A DNA stretch of 64,000 nt. Origin: Nitrospira japonica (GTDB lineage Bacteria; Nitrospirota; Nitrospiria; Nitrospirales; Nitrospiraceae). Position numbers and translations under genes: made by a program. The notes under the pieces are model-generated. The model had not been told where the DNA came from, ran no database searches, and saw only the letters and a program-made list of their open reading frames with translations. The stretch is taken from assembly GCF_900169565.1 (NCBI RefSeq), contig NZ_LT828648.1, positions 2,454,501 to 2,518,500 on the forward strand, in the 5' to 3' direction. The first letter of the stretch is position 1; every line of letters begins with the position of its first letter. Positions 39,556-48,313 of this stretch are shown here, piece after piece.

Positions 39556-41877
39556 CTACTTGATCGCGACCGCCTTGACTTCCTTGAAGGTGGTGTGGCC
39601 AAGCAGGCATTTCTGAATGCCGTCCTGCAGCAGCGTGGTCATGCCGTCCTCGATGGCGGCTTTGACCATCTCCTCGGTCTTGGCTTTGGTCTGAATCAGT
39701 CGCTTCATGCCGTCGGTTCCCAACAGCAGTTCGTGCAGCGCGACGCGGCCCTTGAAACCGGACCGGTTGCAGGTGTCGCATCCTTTTCCCCTGCTCAGGC
39801 GGAAGGCATTATCCTGCGGAATGGCGAGCTTATCCCACAGTTCAGGCCCGTAGCCCAGCCGGATTTCTTCGTATTCTTCCTTGGTCCCGACGTACTGCTC
39901 CTTGCAGTCCTTGCACACGCGCCGGGCCAGGCGTTGGGCCAGCACGCCGAGCATGGCATCGGCGAAACTGAACGAATCGCAACCCATGTCGAGCAGGCGA
40001 GTGACCGTTTCCACCGCGCTGTTGGTGTGCAGCGTGCTCATGACCAGGTGGCCGGTCAGCGAGGCTTCGATGCCGATCTCGGCCGTCTCTTTGTCCCGCA
40101 TTTCTCCCACCATGATCACGTCCGGGTCCGCCCGGAGAAACGCGCGCATCGCTTTGGCAAAGGTGAAATCAATCTTCGGCTGTACCTGAACTTGGCGCAG
40201 CCCGTACTGCGTGATTTCGACGGGATCTTCCGCGGTCCAGATCTTGATGTCCGGCGTATTGATGTAGCCGAGCACCGAATGCAGCGTGGTGGTCTTTCCC
40301 GACCCGGTCGGTCCGACGCAGAGAATGATGCCGTACGGCTTTTCGGCGATGTCCTTGATGGCCTTCAGATTGCGGTCCGAGAACCCCATCTTGTCGAGCG
40401 GCAACGGTTCGCTTGCCGCGAGAATACGCATGACGACGTCCTCGTTGTATCCGGCGGTCGGGATGGTCGCCACGCGTAATTCGATGTCCTTGCTCTCGGT
40501 CAGCTTGAATTTGATCTTGCCGTCCTGCGGCTTTCGGCGTTCGGCGATGTCGAGACTCGCCATGATCTTGAGCCGCGACACGATCGCCCGCCGGTAGCTT
40601 TGGGGAATCTTCATGTACTCGAAGCAGTCTCCATCGACCCGGAAACGGACAAGGGTTTCCCGCTTCTCGCCGTAGGGTTCGATGTGAATGTCGGACGCAT
40701 TTTGCCTGTAGGCATCGGCGATGATTTGATTGGCCAGGCGGACGATGGCGCTGTCGTTCTCGTCGAGTCCCCCTCCGGTCCCCGACTCCTCCATCGCCTC
40801 GGACTGCGCTTCGGTGACGAGTTCGCCCAGAATGTCCGAGACGTTCTCGTCGAGCTTGCGGTTGCCGGCGTCGCCGCCGCCCGTGGCGCTGGTGAGAAAC
40901 TGGGCGATGTCGCGCCGGAGGCTGACGGCGAAGCGGATGTTGAGTCCGGGGAAGGTCCGTTTGATGTCCGCGACCCGGTCCAGGTCGCCGGGATCGTCCG
41001 TAAGGATTTCGATCGCGGTGCGATCGCGCTTCAACGGCATCCAATGGTTCTTTTTGAGATAGTCGACGTTGAGGTTCTTGAGCAGTTCGGCGTCTACGAT
41101 CGTACGCTCGCTGTATTCGATATACGGGCACTTATGGAACTGGGCGAGCGACTTGCCGATGTCCGGCTTGGGGACTTTGTACTTCTCGATCAGAAGGCTC
41201 TCGAGGTCGGAAAGACCCTTGCGCGACTCCGCAATGGCATTGTCCAATTCGCTTTGCGTGATGCGGCTATTCGTGACGAGCAGATCGAACTTGGTGGGAT
41301 TTTTCTTCGTCGCCACCTTGCGAAGGTTGAAGAAGGCGATGCCCAACGCTTTGGCGATTTCGGCGACCGATTCTTCGTCTTTTCTGGTGAAGCGGCTCCC
41401 GCTTTTCTTGTTGAGCAGTTGAAGTACGCCCATGAGGTACTTGTTGTCCGCGACGATCGGATAGGTCAGCACCTGCTTCGTCCTGAATCCCGTGCGCTTG
41501 TCATAGGCCGTGTCATGTAGCAAGGACGGATGGATGCCCTGGAGTTCCGCGACGTTGTACGCGTCGGCGATATTCACGGGGCGCAAGTATTTGGCGCAGA
41601 ATCCCGCCAGACTTTGCTCGGTGATGGGGATGCGGACTTCCTCGACCGTGTCGATGTGGGGGACTTTGGAGAAGATTTCCTTCTTCTCCGAATCGAAAGC
41701 GAAGAGCGTCAGATCTTCCGCATCGAACAAACTCAGGATGTCTTTATGGAGATCGAGGAGGATTTGGTCCAGATTGCTGGCTGCGTGAATCTGGGAGGTG
41801 ATCCGCTTGACGTGCTCCGCGAACTCGACTTTTTGCTGAAGATCCTGAAGATTCTGAGGCATCGGTTTCGACTGCAT
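39556..41877 (-). CDS. GAF-containing PilB/GspE-type assembly ATPase
   Basis: 773 residues, longer than classical PilB (~570) because an N-terminal GAF domain (~20-185; LILLDLHKDILSLFDAEDLTLFAF-like core) precedes the type II secretion/pilus N-domain and ATPase core. ATPase motifs: Walker A GPTGSGKTTT near residue 523, Walker B IMVGEMRD near 590, His box LVMSTLHTNSAVETVTRL, and a four-cysteine zinc site (CKDC and CDTC). The MshEN-type RLG motif for c-di-GMP is not evident in the N-domain. It powers pilus or type II secretion assembly. The ATG at 41877 has GGAG about 9 nt upstream. GAF sensing would couple assembly to a ligand. Confidence 0.87.
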   Translation of the reverse strand: MQSKPMPQNLQDLQQKVEFAEHVKRITSQIHAASNLDQILLDLHKDILSLFDAEDLTLFAFDSEKKEIFSKVPHIDTVEEVRIPITEQSLAGFCAKYLRPVNIADAYNVAELQGIHPSLLHDTAYDKRTGFRTKQVLTYPIVADNKYLMGVLQLLNKKSGSRFTRKDEESVAEIAKALGIAFFNLRKVATKKNPTKFDLLVTNSRITQSELDNAIAESRKGLSDLESLLIEKYKVPKPDIGKSLAQFHKCPYIEYSERTIVDAELLKNLNVDYLKKNHWMPLKRDRTAIEILTDDPGDLDRVADIKRTFPGLNIRFAVSLRRDIAQFLTSATGGGDAGNRKLDENVSDILGELVTEAQSEAMEESGTGGGLDENDSAIVRLANQIIADAYRQNASDIHIEPYGEKRETLVRFRVDGDCFEYMKIPQSYRRAIVSRLKIMASLDIAERRKPQDGKIKFKLTESKDIELRVATIPTAGYNEDVVMRILAASEPLPLDKMGFSDRNLKAIKDIAEKPYGIILCVGPTGSGKTTTLHSVLGYINTPDIKIWTAEDPVEITQYGLRQVQVQPKIDFTFAKAMRAFLRADPDVIMVGEMRDKETAEIGIEASLTGHLVMSTLHTNSAVETVTRLLDMGCDSFSFADAMLGVLAQRLARRVCKDCKEQYVGTKEEYEEIRLGYGPELWDKLAIPQDNAFRLSRGKGCDTCNRSGFKGRVALHELLLGTDGMKRLIQTKAKTEEMVKAAIEDGMTTLLQDGIQKCLLGHTTFKEVKAVAIK

Positions 41878-41966
41878 TCCGACTCGCTCCACTTGTCGTT
41901 AGAATTGGCTCCGCGGATCGAGATTCGCACGGAAGTCATGCACGCACTTCGGGAGGGTCACGAGTC

Positions 41967-41994
41967 AGTCTATCGGAACGGAGGTGGAAGGCAA
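41967..41994 (-). promoter_or_regulatory. Possible sigma-70-like promoter for the pilB-like gene
   Basis: Minus-strand TTGCCT, 16 nt, TAGACT, about 90 nt upstream of the start at 41877. The -35 is poor (3 of 6), but the -10 is the same TAGACT as in the better promoter upstream of uppS. Low confidence. Confidence 0.27.
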
Positions 41995-42077
41995 GGAAAA
42001 GGTCGATTTACGATGGAGAAACGATGCCGGCATTCGACGGATGCGAAGGGTCCGGCCGCGTGGACGCGACGATGTCG

Positions 42078-43796
42078 TCAGGTGGTCGGAGTTCGAAATG
42101 CGCGGGAGAGATCCAGGAGAGTCCCCGGCACGTCGGCGGGCGCAAGCTTGATCTTTTCGCCGGTGCGCCGGGTTTTCATTTCCACGGTGCCGCCAGCCAA
42201 ACCCTTCTCGCCGACGACGACTTGATAGGGTGCGCCGATCAGATCGGCGTCGTTGAATTTCACGCCGGCGCGCTCGTCGCGGTCGTCCAACAGGACTTCG
42301 AGGCCGGCTGCCTCCAGGTCCGCGTAGAGTCGTGCCGTAGTCTCTTTCACGGCGGACGATTCTCCCAAAGGGAGAAGATGCACGTGGAACGGTGCAATGG
42401 GGAACGGCCAGATGATTCCCTTGTCGTCGTGATTCTGTTCGACCGCCGCCGCCGCCGCCCGGCCGACGCCGATCCCATAACAGCCCATGACGGCGAGGCA
42501 TTCCTTTCCGTTCGGGTCCAGGAACGAGGCGTTCATCGATTGGCTGTACTTGGTGCCGAGCATGAACACGTGTCCGACTTCGATGCCCTTGGTGGCCTTG
42601 AGAACGCCGTCTTTGCGCGGCGACGGATCACCCGCTCTGGCGTTTCTCAAATCCGCGAACTGTTCGACCTGGAAATCCCGATTCCAATTGGCGTCCACGT
42701 AATGCGTGTCGGCCTGGTTCCCCCCCACGACCACGTTGCGCGCGGTCTTGACCGCGTGATCGGCGATCACCCGGACGCCGGTGAGCCCGACCGGTCCTGC
42801 AAAGCCGACCGGGGCGCCGGTGATCTTTTCGACGACGGCCTGGCCGGCCAGTTCGACTTCGGTGACACCGAGGATTCGGCGTATTTTGATTTCGTTGGCG
42901 TCGTGGTCTCCTCGGACCAGTACGGCGACCGTCTGGTCGCCGGCCTTGTACAGTAAGGTCTTGACCAAACGGTTCGGCTCAATCTTCAGGAACGTGGTCA
43001 CTTCTTCCACGGTCCGGCAATTCGGGGTCTTGACGGCCATCAAGGGACGGAATTCCTCGACGTGCTCCTCCTCGGGCGGCAGCAGTTCGGCCCGTTCCAC
43101 GTTGGCGGCGTACGTCCCGGTTTCGGTGTAGACGACGGTTTCCTCGCCGGTGTCGGCCAGGACCATGAATTCGTGGGAAGACGAGCCGCCGATCAATCCC
43201 GTATCCGCCTCCACGGCGCGGAAGGTCAGCCCGCATCGCGTGAAGATGCGATGATAGGCGTCGTACATCTTTTGGTAGCTCGCGCGCGCGCCGGCTTCGT
43301 CCGCGTCGAAGCTGTATGCGTCCTTCATGATGAACTCCCGGCCTCGCATCAGGCCGAAACGCGGACGGATTTCGTCCCGGAACTTGGTTTGGATCTGATA
43401 AAAGTTCAGCGGCAACTGGCGATAGGAACGCACTTCTCGTCTGAACAGATCGGTAATGACTTCTTCATGCGTGGGGCCGAGACAGAAATCCCGTTCATGC
43501 CGGTCCTTGAACCGCAGCAATTCCTTGCCGTAAAAGTCCCAGCGGCCAGTCTCACGCCATAGCTCCGCGGGCGAGGCCACGGGCATCAGTAACTCCTGGG
43601 CGCCCGCGCGATTCATTTCTTGGCGGATGATGTCTTCGACTTTGCGGATGATGCGCAGCCCGAGGGGCAGATACGTATAGATCCCCGCGGCGACCCTGCG
43701 GATGAGCCCGGAGCGGAGCATCAGCCTGTGGCTGACGGTTTCGGCTTCGCCCGGATCTTCCCGGAGGGTGGGGAGGAGGAGTTGAGATGTCCGCAT
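42078..43796 (-). CDS. proS: Prolyl-tRNA synthetase (bacterial type)
   Basis: Charges tRNA-Pro with proline in the cytoplasm. 572 residues, the normal size for the bacterial type with an editing (INS/YbaK-like) domain inserted in the middle (~residues 225-385; TVEEVTTFLKIEPNRLVKTLLYK and AEVELAGQAVVEK-like). Class II motifs: LLMPVASPAELWRETGRW, FGLMRGREFIMKDAYSF (motif 2 region), and motif 3 GCYGIGVGRAAAAAVEQ. A C-terminal anticodon-binding domain follows (LYADLEAAGLEVLLDDRDERAGVKF). The start lies 6 nt after the rseP stop, so it is the last gene of the uppS-cdsA-dxr-rseP-proS operon, an arrangement widely conserved in bacteria. Confidence 0.96.
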   Translation of the reverse strand: MRTSQLLLPTLREDPGEAETVSHRLMLRSGLIRRVAAGIYTYLPLGLRIIRKVEDIIRQEMNRAGAQELLMPVASPAELWRETGRWDFYGKELLRFKDRHERDFCLGPTHEEVITDLFRREVRSYRQLPLNFYQIQTKFRDEIRPRFGLMRGREFIMKDAYSFDADEAGARASYQKMYDAYHRIFTRCGLTFRAVEADTGLIGGSSSHEFMVLADTGEETVVYTETGTYAANVERAELLPPEEEHVEEFRPLMAVKTPNCRTVEEVTTFLKIEPNRLVKTLLYKAGDQTVAVLVRGDHDANEIKIRRILGVTEVELAGQAVVEKITGAPVGFAGPVGLTGVRVIADHAVKTARNVVVGGNQADTHYVDANWNRDFQVEQFADLRNARAGDPSPRKDGVLKATKGIEVGHVFMLGTKYSQSMNASFLDPNGKECLAVMGCYGIGVGRAAAAAVEQNHDDKGIIWPFPIAPFHVHLLPLGESSAVKETTARLYADLEAAGLEVLLDDRDERAGVKFNDADLIGAPYQVVVGEKGLAGGTVEMKTRRTGEKIKLAPADVPGTLLDLSRAFRTPTT

Positions 43797-43802
43797 GAGT
43801 CG

Positions 43803-45194
43803 TTAGTGGGAGAAGAAGATTCGTTCGAGGTCGTTCCAGAAGGCAAAAATCATCACACCGACCAGCAGGACCAGCCCGACCTGCTGAGCCACTTCACGCT
43901 GGCGCTCGCCGAGCGGTTTGCGGAGAATGCCTTCTATCAGGAAGAAAAGCAAGTGCCCTCCGTCCAGAATCGGGATGGGAAGGAGATTAAGGACCCCCAG
44001 ATTGATACTGAGGATCGCGATGAGGAAGATGACGCTCGAGACGCCTTGCGAGGCGGCTTCTCCTGAAATGTTGGCGATGGTCAGCGGGCCGCCGATGTTC
44101 TTGCTCGAAATGTCTCCGACGATCATCTTATACAGTCCGACCGCGGTCAACTCCGTCCAGCCCCACGTGGCACCGAGACCGTCGTAAAGGGAGAGGAGGG
44201 GATTGCTCGACCGCATGACGGAACGACCCGGACCCGAGATGCCGATCTTTCCGACTTCCACTTGGCGGCCGTTCACGGTTGTCTTCTCGCCGGACGGCGT
44301 CACAGTCAGCGGCATACGCCGGCTCTCGCGCACGACTTCCAGGTGGAGCGGTTGGTTCGGGTGATCCTTCACCAGCCCGGTCATCTGAGACCAGGTATAG
44401 ATCGGCTGATTGTCGATGCTCACCACCCGGTCGCCCGCCTGAAGACCTGCGTGTGCGGCCGGTGAGCCGTGCATGACGGAGGTGACCAGCGCGGGCGTTT
44501 CTTCGATGCCCAGCGAGTAGGGGATGTCCTCGGTTTGTGAAGATGAAGCCGGCTTGGAAGGAACGACGCTGATGGCTTTGGTCCGGCCGTCGCGCAGAAT
44601 TTCAAGTGAGATGGCTTGGCCGTTGCTCTTCGCGACCGCGTCAAAAAGCTCCGTTCGCGTGGAGATGTCCCGACCATTGACCTTGGTGACACGGTCTCCG
44701 ATCTGCATTCCAGCTTCGGCGGCCGGCGATCCCGGCACCATGGCTTCGACGTCGGCGCTCAAGTCTTTGAACGTCGGCACAAACAGGGGAGACCCCGTGG
44801 CCAGCCAGCCCGCGAAGATCAAATAGGCGAGGATAAAGTTGAACCCCGGTCCCGCCGCCACGATGAGCACCTTGCCCCACAAGCCCTGATGCACGAAGGA
44901 CCGGCGCCGGTCTTCCGGCGTGATGGCTTCCGCCTCGTCCTCGCCGAAGAGTTTCACATAGCCGCCGAGCGGGATTGCGGAGACGAGATACTCGGTCTCG
45001 CCCATTTGCCGGCCGAAAATCTTCGGGCCGAATCCAAGTGAGAACTTGAGCACTTTGACCCCGACCCACCGGGCTGCCAAGAAATGGCCGAGTTCGTGAA
45101 AGGCCACCAGGACTCCCAGGACGACAAGAAACCACCACGCCTTCTGGAGCAGAAGCCAGACGCTGTCGGGAGCCCAGGTCAACGCCATAAACAC
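43803..45194 (-). CDS. rseP: RIP zinc metalloprotease RseP
   Basis: Site-2 protease that cleaves transmembrane anti-sigma factors and signal-peptide remnants inside the membrane. 463 residues with about four membrane spans. The zinc motif HELGH (His33, Glu34, His37) lies in the first span, and the LDG motif (LLPIPILDGGHLLF) in the third. Two PDZ domains lie between (about 120-215 and 210-300; each with a GSPAA.AG turn). The GTG start has GGAG 7 nt upstream and is preferred over the internal ATG at 45188. Next to dxr (23 nt) and proS (6 nt) in one operon. No rseA/rpoE pair is visible in this window. Confidence 0.94.
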   Translation of the reverse strand: MFMALTWAPDSVWLLLQKAWWFLVVLGVLVAFHELGHFLAARWVGVKVLKFSLGFGPKIFGRQMGETEYLVSAIPLGGYVKLFGEDEAEAITPEDRRRSFVHQGLWGKVLIVAAGPGFNFILAYLIFAGWLATGSPLFVPTFKDLSADVEAMVPGSPAAEAGMQIGDRVTKVNGRDISTRTELFDAVAKSNGQAISLEILRDGRTKAISVVPSKPASSSQTEDIPYSLGIEETPALVTSVMHGSPAAHAGLQAGDRVVSIDNQPIYTWSQMTGLVKDHPNQPLHLEVVRESRRMPLTVTPSGEKTTVNGRQVEVGKIGISGPGRSVMRSSNPLLSLYDGLGATWGWTELTAVGLYKMIVGDISSKNIGGPLTIANISGEAASQGVSSVIFLIAILSINLGVLNLLPIPILDGGHLLFFLIEGILRKPLGERQREVAQQVGLVLLVGVMIFAFWNDLERIFFSH

Positions 45195-45217
45195 GGGGTT
45201 ACTCCATTTTCAGATTG

Positions 45218-46378
45218 TTATCGAGCCAGTGATCCGGCAAGCGATTCGGCCTTTTCCCTGGCCCATCGGTCGGCCTCCAACGCGGTCTCGATTCTATCGA
45301 TCTCGCGGCGTTGGTGAGCATCCATGGTCTGTCGAATGATGTCGGCGATCGCCGGGAACTTGATGCCGCCGTTCAAGAATGCCTCCACTGCGATCTCGTT
45401 GGCGGCGTTCATGGCCGCCGGCATCGTGCCGCCGATACGCAGCGACTCGTAGCCGAGCCGGAGACAAGGAAACCGATCGTGGTCCGGCTTGCAGAAGGAC
45501 AACTTGCCGACTTCCGTGAGGTCGAGCGACGGAAGGTCGAGTGCCAGACGTTCGGGATAGTGCATCGCATACGAGATAGGGGTCCGCATGTCCGGCAATC
45601 CAAGTTGGGCGATCATCGACCGGTCTTCATATTCTACCAGAGAGTGGATGATGCTTTCCCGGTGAACCAGCACGTCGATGCGGGATTCGGGGATGTCGAA
45701 CAGCCATCGCGCTTCGACCACTTCCAGGCCTTTGTTCATCAGCGTGGCGGAATCGATGGTGATCTTGGCGCCCATCTTCCAGTTGGGATGCTGAAGCGCT
45801 TGCTCCGGGGTGACTTCCTGCAGTTGCGCTTTGGTGAGCGTCCAGAGCGCGCCTCCGGAAGCCGTCAGGATCAGGCGTCGCACGTCCTCGATCCGATGGC
45901 CTTCCAACGACTGGAAGATGGCGCTGTGTTCGCTGTCCACCGGAAAAATCTTGACCTTGTGTCTGCGCGCTTCCTCCTGCATCAGCTGTCCCGCCATCAC
46001 CATCGGTTCCTTGTTGGCGAGGGCGATGTGCTTTCCGCTGCGAATGGCGGCCAAGGTGGGAACGAGTCCGGCTCCCCCGACGATGGCCGAGACGACCAAT
46101 TCCGCTTCGGGAAGCGCCGCGACGTGGGCCAACCCATCCTGCCCGGAGAGAATTTCAACGGAGACGTCGGAGCAGCGGCGGCGGAGCCTGGCTGCGGCCG
46201 CGTCATTGGCCAGGGCGACGACGCGCGGTTTGTATCGGCGGATCTGATCGTCCAACATGTCATCGTTGTTTCCGGCGGTCAACCCGGCGACCCGGAACTG
46301 ATCGGGAAATCGGCTCACGATATCCAGGGTATTCGTTCCGATCGAGCCGGTGGATCCCAGGATCACGATAGTCTTCAT
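45218..46378 (-). CDS. dxr: 1-deoxy-D-xylulose-5-phosphate reductoisomerase
   Basis: Second step of the MEP pathway, converting DXP to MEP with NADPH. 386 residues. NADPH-binding GSTGSIG at the N-terminus; the metal/substrate motifs LANKEPMVMAG, PVDSEHSAIFQ and NWKMGAKITIDSATLMNKGLEVVEA are all present. AAGGAG lies 5 nt upstream of the ATG. It follows cdsA by 10 nt. This places isoprenoid precursor supply in the same operon as undecaprenyl-PP synthase (uppS), which consumes it, and near hpnD/hpnE, which also consume it further along the window. Confidence 0.96.
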   Translation of the reverse strand: MKTIVILGSTGSIGTNTLDIVSRFPDQFRVAGLTAGNNDDMLDDQIRRYKPRVVALANDAAAARLRRRCSDVSVEILSGQDGLAHVAALPEAELVVSAIVGGAGLVPTLAAIRSGKHIALANKEPMVMAGQLMQEEARRHKVKIFPVDSEHSAIFQSLEGHRIEDVRRLILTASGGALWTLTKAQLQEVTPEQALQHPNWKMGAKITIDSATLMNKGLEVVEARWLFDIPESRIDVLVHRESIIHSLVEYEDRSMIAQLGLPDMRTPISYAMHYPERLALDLPSLDLTEVGKLSFCKPDHDRFPCLRLGYESLRIGGTMPAAMNAANEIAVEAFLNGGIKFPAIADIIRQTMDAHQRREIDRIETALEADRWAREKAESLAGSLAR

Positions 46379-46388
46379 GATGGCTCCT

Positions 46389-47258
46389 TCACGCCAAAGT
46401 CTCAGAGCGGGTCATCAATGTTACATAGTAGAAGAACGTCGGGGCCGTGAACAAGAGACTGTCGAGTCGATCGAGCATTCCGCCGTGACCGGGAAGCACG
46501 CCGCCCGAATCCTTGGCGCCGACGCTGCGCTTCATCGCCGATTCGGCCAGATCGCCCCAGAGTCCCGCCAGGGTCAACAGCGCGGCGAGCACGGCGCAGT
46601 CGATCATGGACAGTGTAGGCAAGAACCACCAGCGCGCCAGATAGGCGGCGATCATGGCCGCAAGCACGCCGCCCATCAACCCTTCCACGGATTTCTTGGG
46701 ACTGATTCGAGGCGCCAGCCGATGCCGGCCCCAAATGGTTCCTGCGTAGTACGCTCCCGTGTCGCCGGCCCAGGTCACGAGCAGCAGAAAAAACACGAGC
46801 CATTCGCCATGCTCGAGCAATCGTAATCGGACCGCGAAGCTGAGCGTTACGCCGAGATACAGGATGCCCAGGAGCGTCGCGGCACTGTTCCTCAAGACCT
46901 GATCCAGGGGAAGCCGCATGATGAGAGGGAGCGAAAGGACTCCAAGCACCGCCGCGAGCAGCGTCGGGATCAGGAATTCACCGTGATGGGGCGTCAGCAG
47001 AAGAGCGGCGAATCCGAGGAGCCCGACTCCCACGTAAGGCCGCTCGCCCGGAGGCATGAGGCCGAGCCGGTAGAATTCCATCAAGGCGATCGAACCCACC
47101 GCCAGAACGAGTCCCGTGAACGCGAAGGGAGGGAAGTAGCGGATCGCCCCATAGAGGAGCGGCGCGAGGACCAGCACCGTATAGACACGGCGGGCGTCGA
47201 ACCGGCGCGCCACCGTCGGTATGGGCTGATCAGGGCTCGTAATGCGGCACTCCACCAT
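46389..47258 (-). CDS. cdsA: Phosphatidate cytidylyltransferase
   Basis: Makes CDP-diacylglycerol from phosphatidate and CTP in the inner membrane, the branch point of phospholipid synthesis. 289 residues with about seven membrane spans. The C-terminal signature MKRSVGAKDSGGVLPGHGGMLDRLDSLLF (quoted here in pieces: KRSVGAKD, PGHGGMLDRLDS) is complete, including the metal-binding aspartates. It lies 61 nt after uppS and 10 nt before dxr. Starts at 47258 and further inside are possible; the short N-terminal extension is hydrophilic. Confidence 0.93.
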   Translation of the reverse strand: MVECRITSPDQPIPTVARRFDARRVYTVLVLAPLLYGAIRYFPPFAFTGLVLAVGSIALMEFYRLGLMPPGERPYVGVGLLGFAALLLTPHHGEFLIPTLLAAVLGVLSLPLIMRLPLDQVLRNSAATLLGILYLGVTLSFAVRLRLLEHGEWLVFFLLLVTWAGDTGAYYAGTIWGRHRLAPRISPKKSVEGLMGGVLAAMIAAYLARWWFLPTLSMIDCAVLAALLTLAGLWGDLAESAMKRSVGAKDSGGVLPGHGGMLDRLDSLLFTAPTFFYYVTLMTRSETLA

Positions 47259-47319
47259 CGTTCGTCTTCACCAGGATCGGACGGGATGCGCCATGACGGT
47301 GTGTCGCTGAACGAACCGC

Positions 47320-48105
47320 CTAGGAAGTGAGGCTGCTGAAGACGCGGCCGAAACGGCGCTCCCGGCGTTGAAATTCGAGCAAGGCCAGCAGCAATTCACG
47401 CCGTCTGAAGTCGGGCCAGAGCGTGGGCGTGAAGTAGAGTTCGGTATAGGCCAACTGCCACAACAAAAAATTGCTGATGCGTGTTTCCCCGCTGGTGCGG
47501 ATCAATAGGTCCGGGTCCGGCAAATCATGGGTGTAGAGGAATTGATGCACGAGCGGCTCGTCGATCTCGTCCGGCTGAATCTTGCCGTCCCGAGCTTCCC
47601 GGGCGATCTGGCGCACGGCGTCCACCATTTCGGCCCTGCCGCCGTAACTCAGCGCCACCGTCAGGTGCAGTTTGTTGAGATGTGCGGTTTCGTGCTCGGC
47701 GGCCCGCACCCACTGAAGGGCGGAAGCCGGAAGCAGTTCCGCGCGACCGATTGTCCGGAACCGCACGCCTTGTTCGATCAGTTTGTTGCGTTCGGTGGAG
47801 AGATAGTATTCCAGCAGTCCCATCAACGCGTTGATTTCCTGGGTGGGCCGGTTCCAGTTTTCCTGGGAAAAGGCAAAAATCGTCAACGCCGGGATTCCCA
47901 ATTCCAGACAGCTAGTGATCATTTCCCGGACGGACTTGATCCCTTCGCGGTGACCGGCGATACGGGGCAGATTCCGTGCTTCGGCCCAGCGACCGTTTCC
48001 GTCCATGATGATCGCCAGATGCTTCGGCAGGAGGTCTGGATCGAGTTTGGCAGCCAGGTCCGCGTCAGAAAGTTGATCGCTACCAGCGGATAGTCCGGTG
48101 TTCAT
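47320..48105 (-). CDS. uppS: Polyprenyl (undecaprenyl) diphosphate synthase
   Basis: Cis-prenyltransferase that elongates FPP with IPP to the C55 lipid carrier of peptidoglycan synthesis. About 261 residues. The catalytic Asp and diphosphate-binding motif IIMDGNGRWAEARNLPRIAGH is complete, and the C-terminal motif DLLIRTSGETRISNFLLWQ carries the Arg residues that bind IPP. The ATG at 48105 is chosen because the longer frame to 48189 lies across the predicted -10 at 48161-48166 and would leave no 5' leader. It is the first gene of the operon uppS-cdsA-dxr-rseP-proS. Confidence 0.95.
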   Translation of the reverse strand: MNTGLSAGSDQLSDADLAAKLDPDLLPKHLAIIMDGNGRWAEARNLPRIAGHREGIKSVREMITSCLELGIPALTIFAFSQENWNRPTQEINALMGLLEYYLSTERNKLIEQGVRFRTIGRAELLPASALQWVRAAEHETAHLNKLHLTVALSYGGRAEMVDAVRQIAREARDGKIQPDEIDEPLVHQFLYTHDLPDPDLLIRTSGETRISNFLLWQLAYTELYFTPTLWPDFRRRELLLALLEFQRRERRFGRVFSSLTS

Positions 48106-48160
48106 AGGGTCTTGTTTTCGGATGGCCCTTTCATTGAAAGTAGGTATGGCAGGCAAGGAA

Positions 48161-48189
48161 AGTCTACTGAGGCGGCTAGGGAAAGTCAA
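48161..48189 (-). promoter_or_regulatory. Sigma-70-type promoter for the uppS operon
   Basis: Minus strand: TTGACT, exactly 17 nt, TAGACT, followed by about a 50-nt leader before the uppS ATG. The -35 matches the consensus at 5 of 6 positions and the -10 at 4 of 6, with ideal spacing. This is the best sigma-70-like signal in the window. Confidence 0.55.
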
Positions 48190-48239
48190 ACAGTATTTCC
48201 CAAATTCCTTGCAAAAGCCGTGGGTTGGAAGCGTGGGCG

Positions 48240-48269
48240 TTGCGCCTGCGCAAAAGGGTCGGCTATACT
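48240..48269 (+). promoter_or_regulatory. Possible sigma-70-type promoter for tldD-tldE
   Basis: Plus strand: TTGCGC, 18 nt, TATACT, with an expected start near 48276 and about 38 nt to the tldD ATG. The -10 is good (5 of 6 bases) and the -35 is moderate. It points away from the uppS promoter in a 208-nt divergent region. Confidence 0.4.
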
Positions 48270-48313
48270 TCGATTTTCCCGATGACCATCACCGCTCAAC
48301 AGAGAGTTCTTTC

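Noticed and set aside
39595..41520. Two long plus-strand open frames antisense to the pilB-like gene
   Set aside because: They are shadows of a gene with complete Walker, His-box and zinc motifs.
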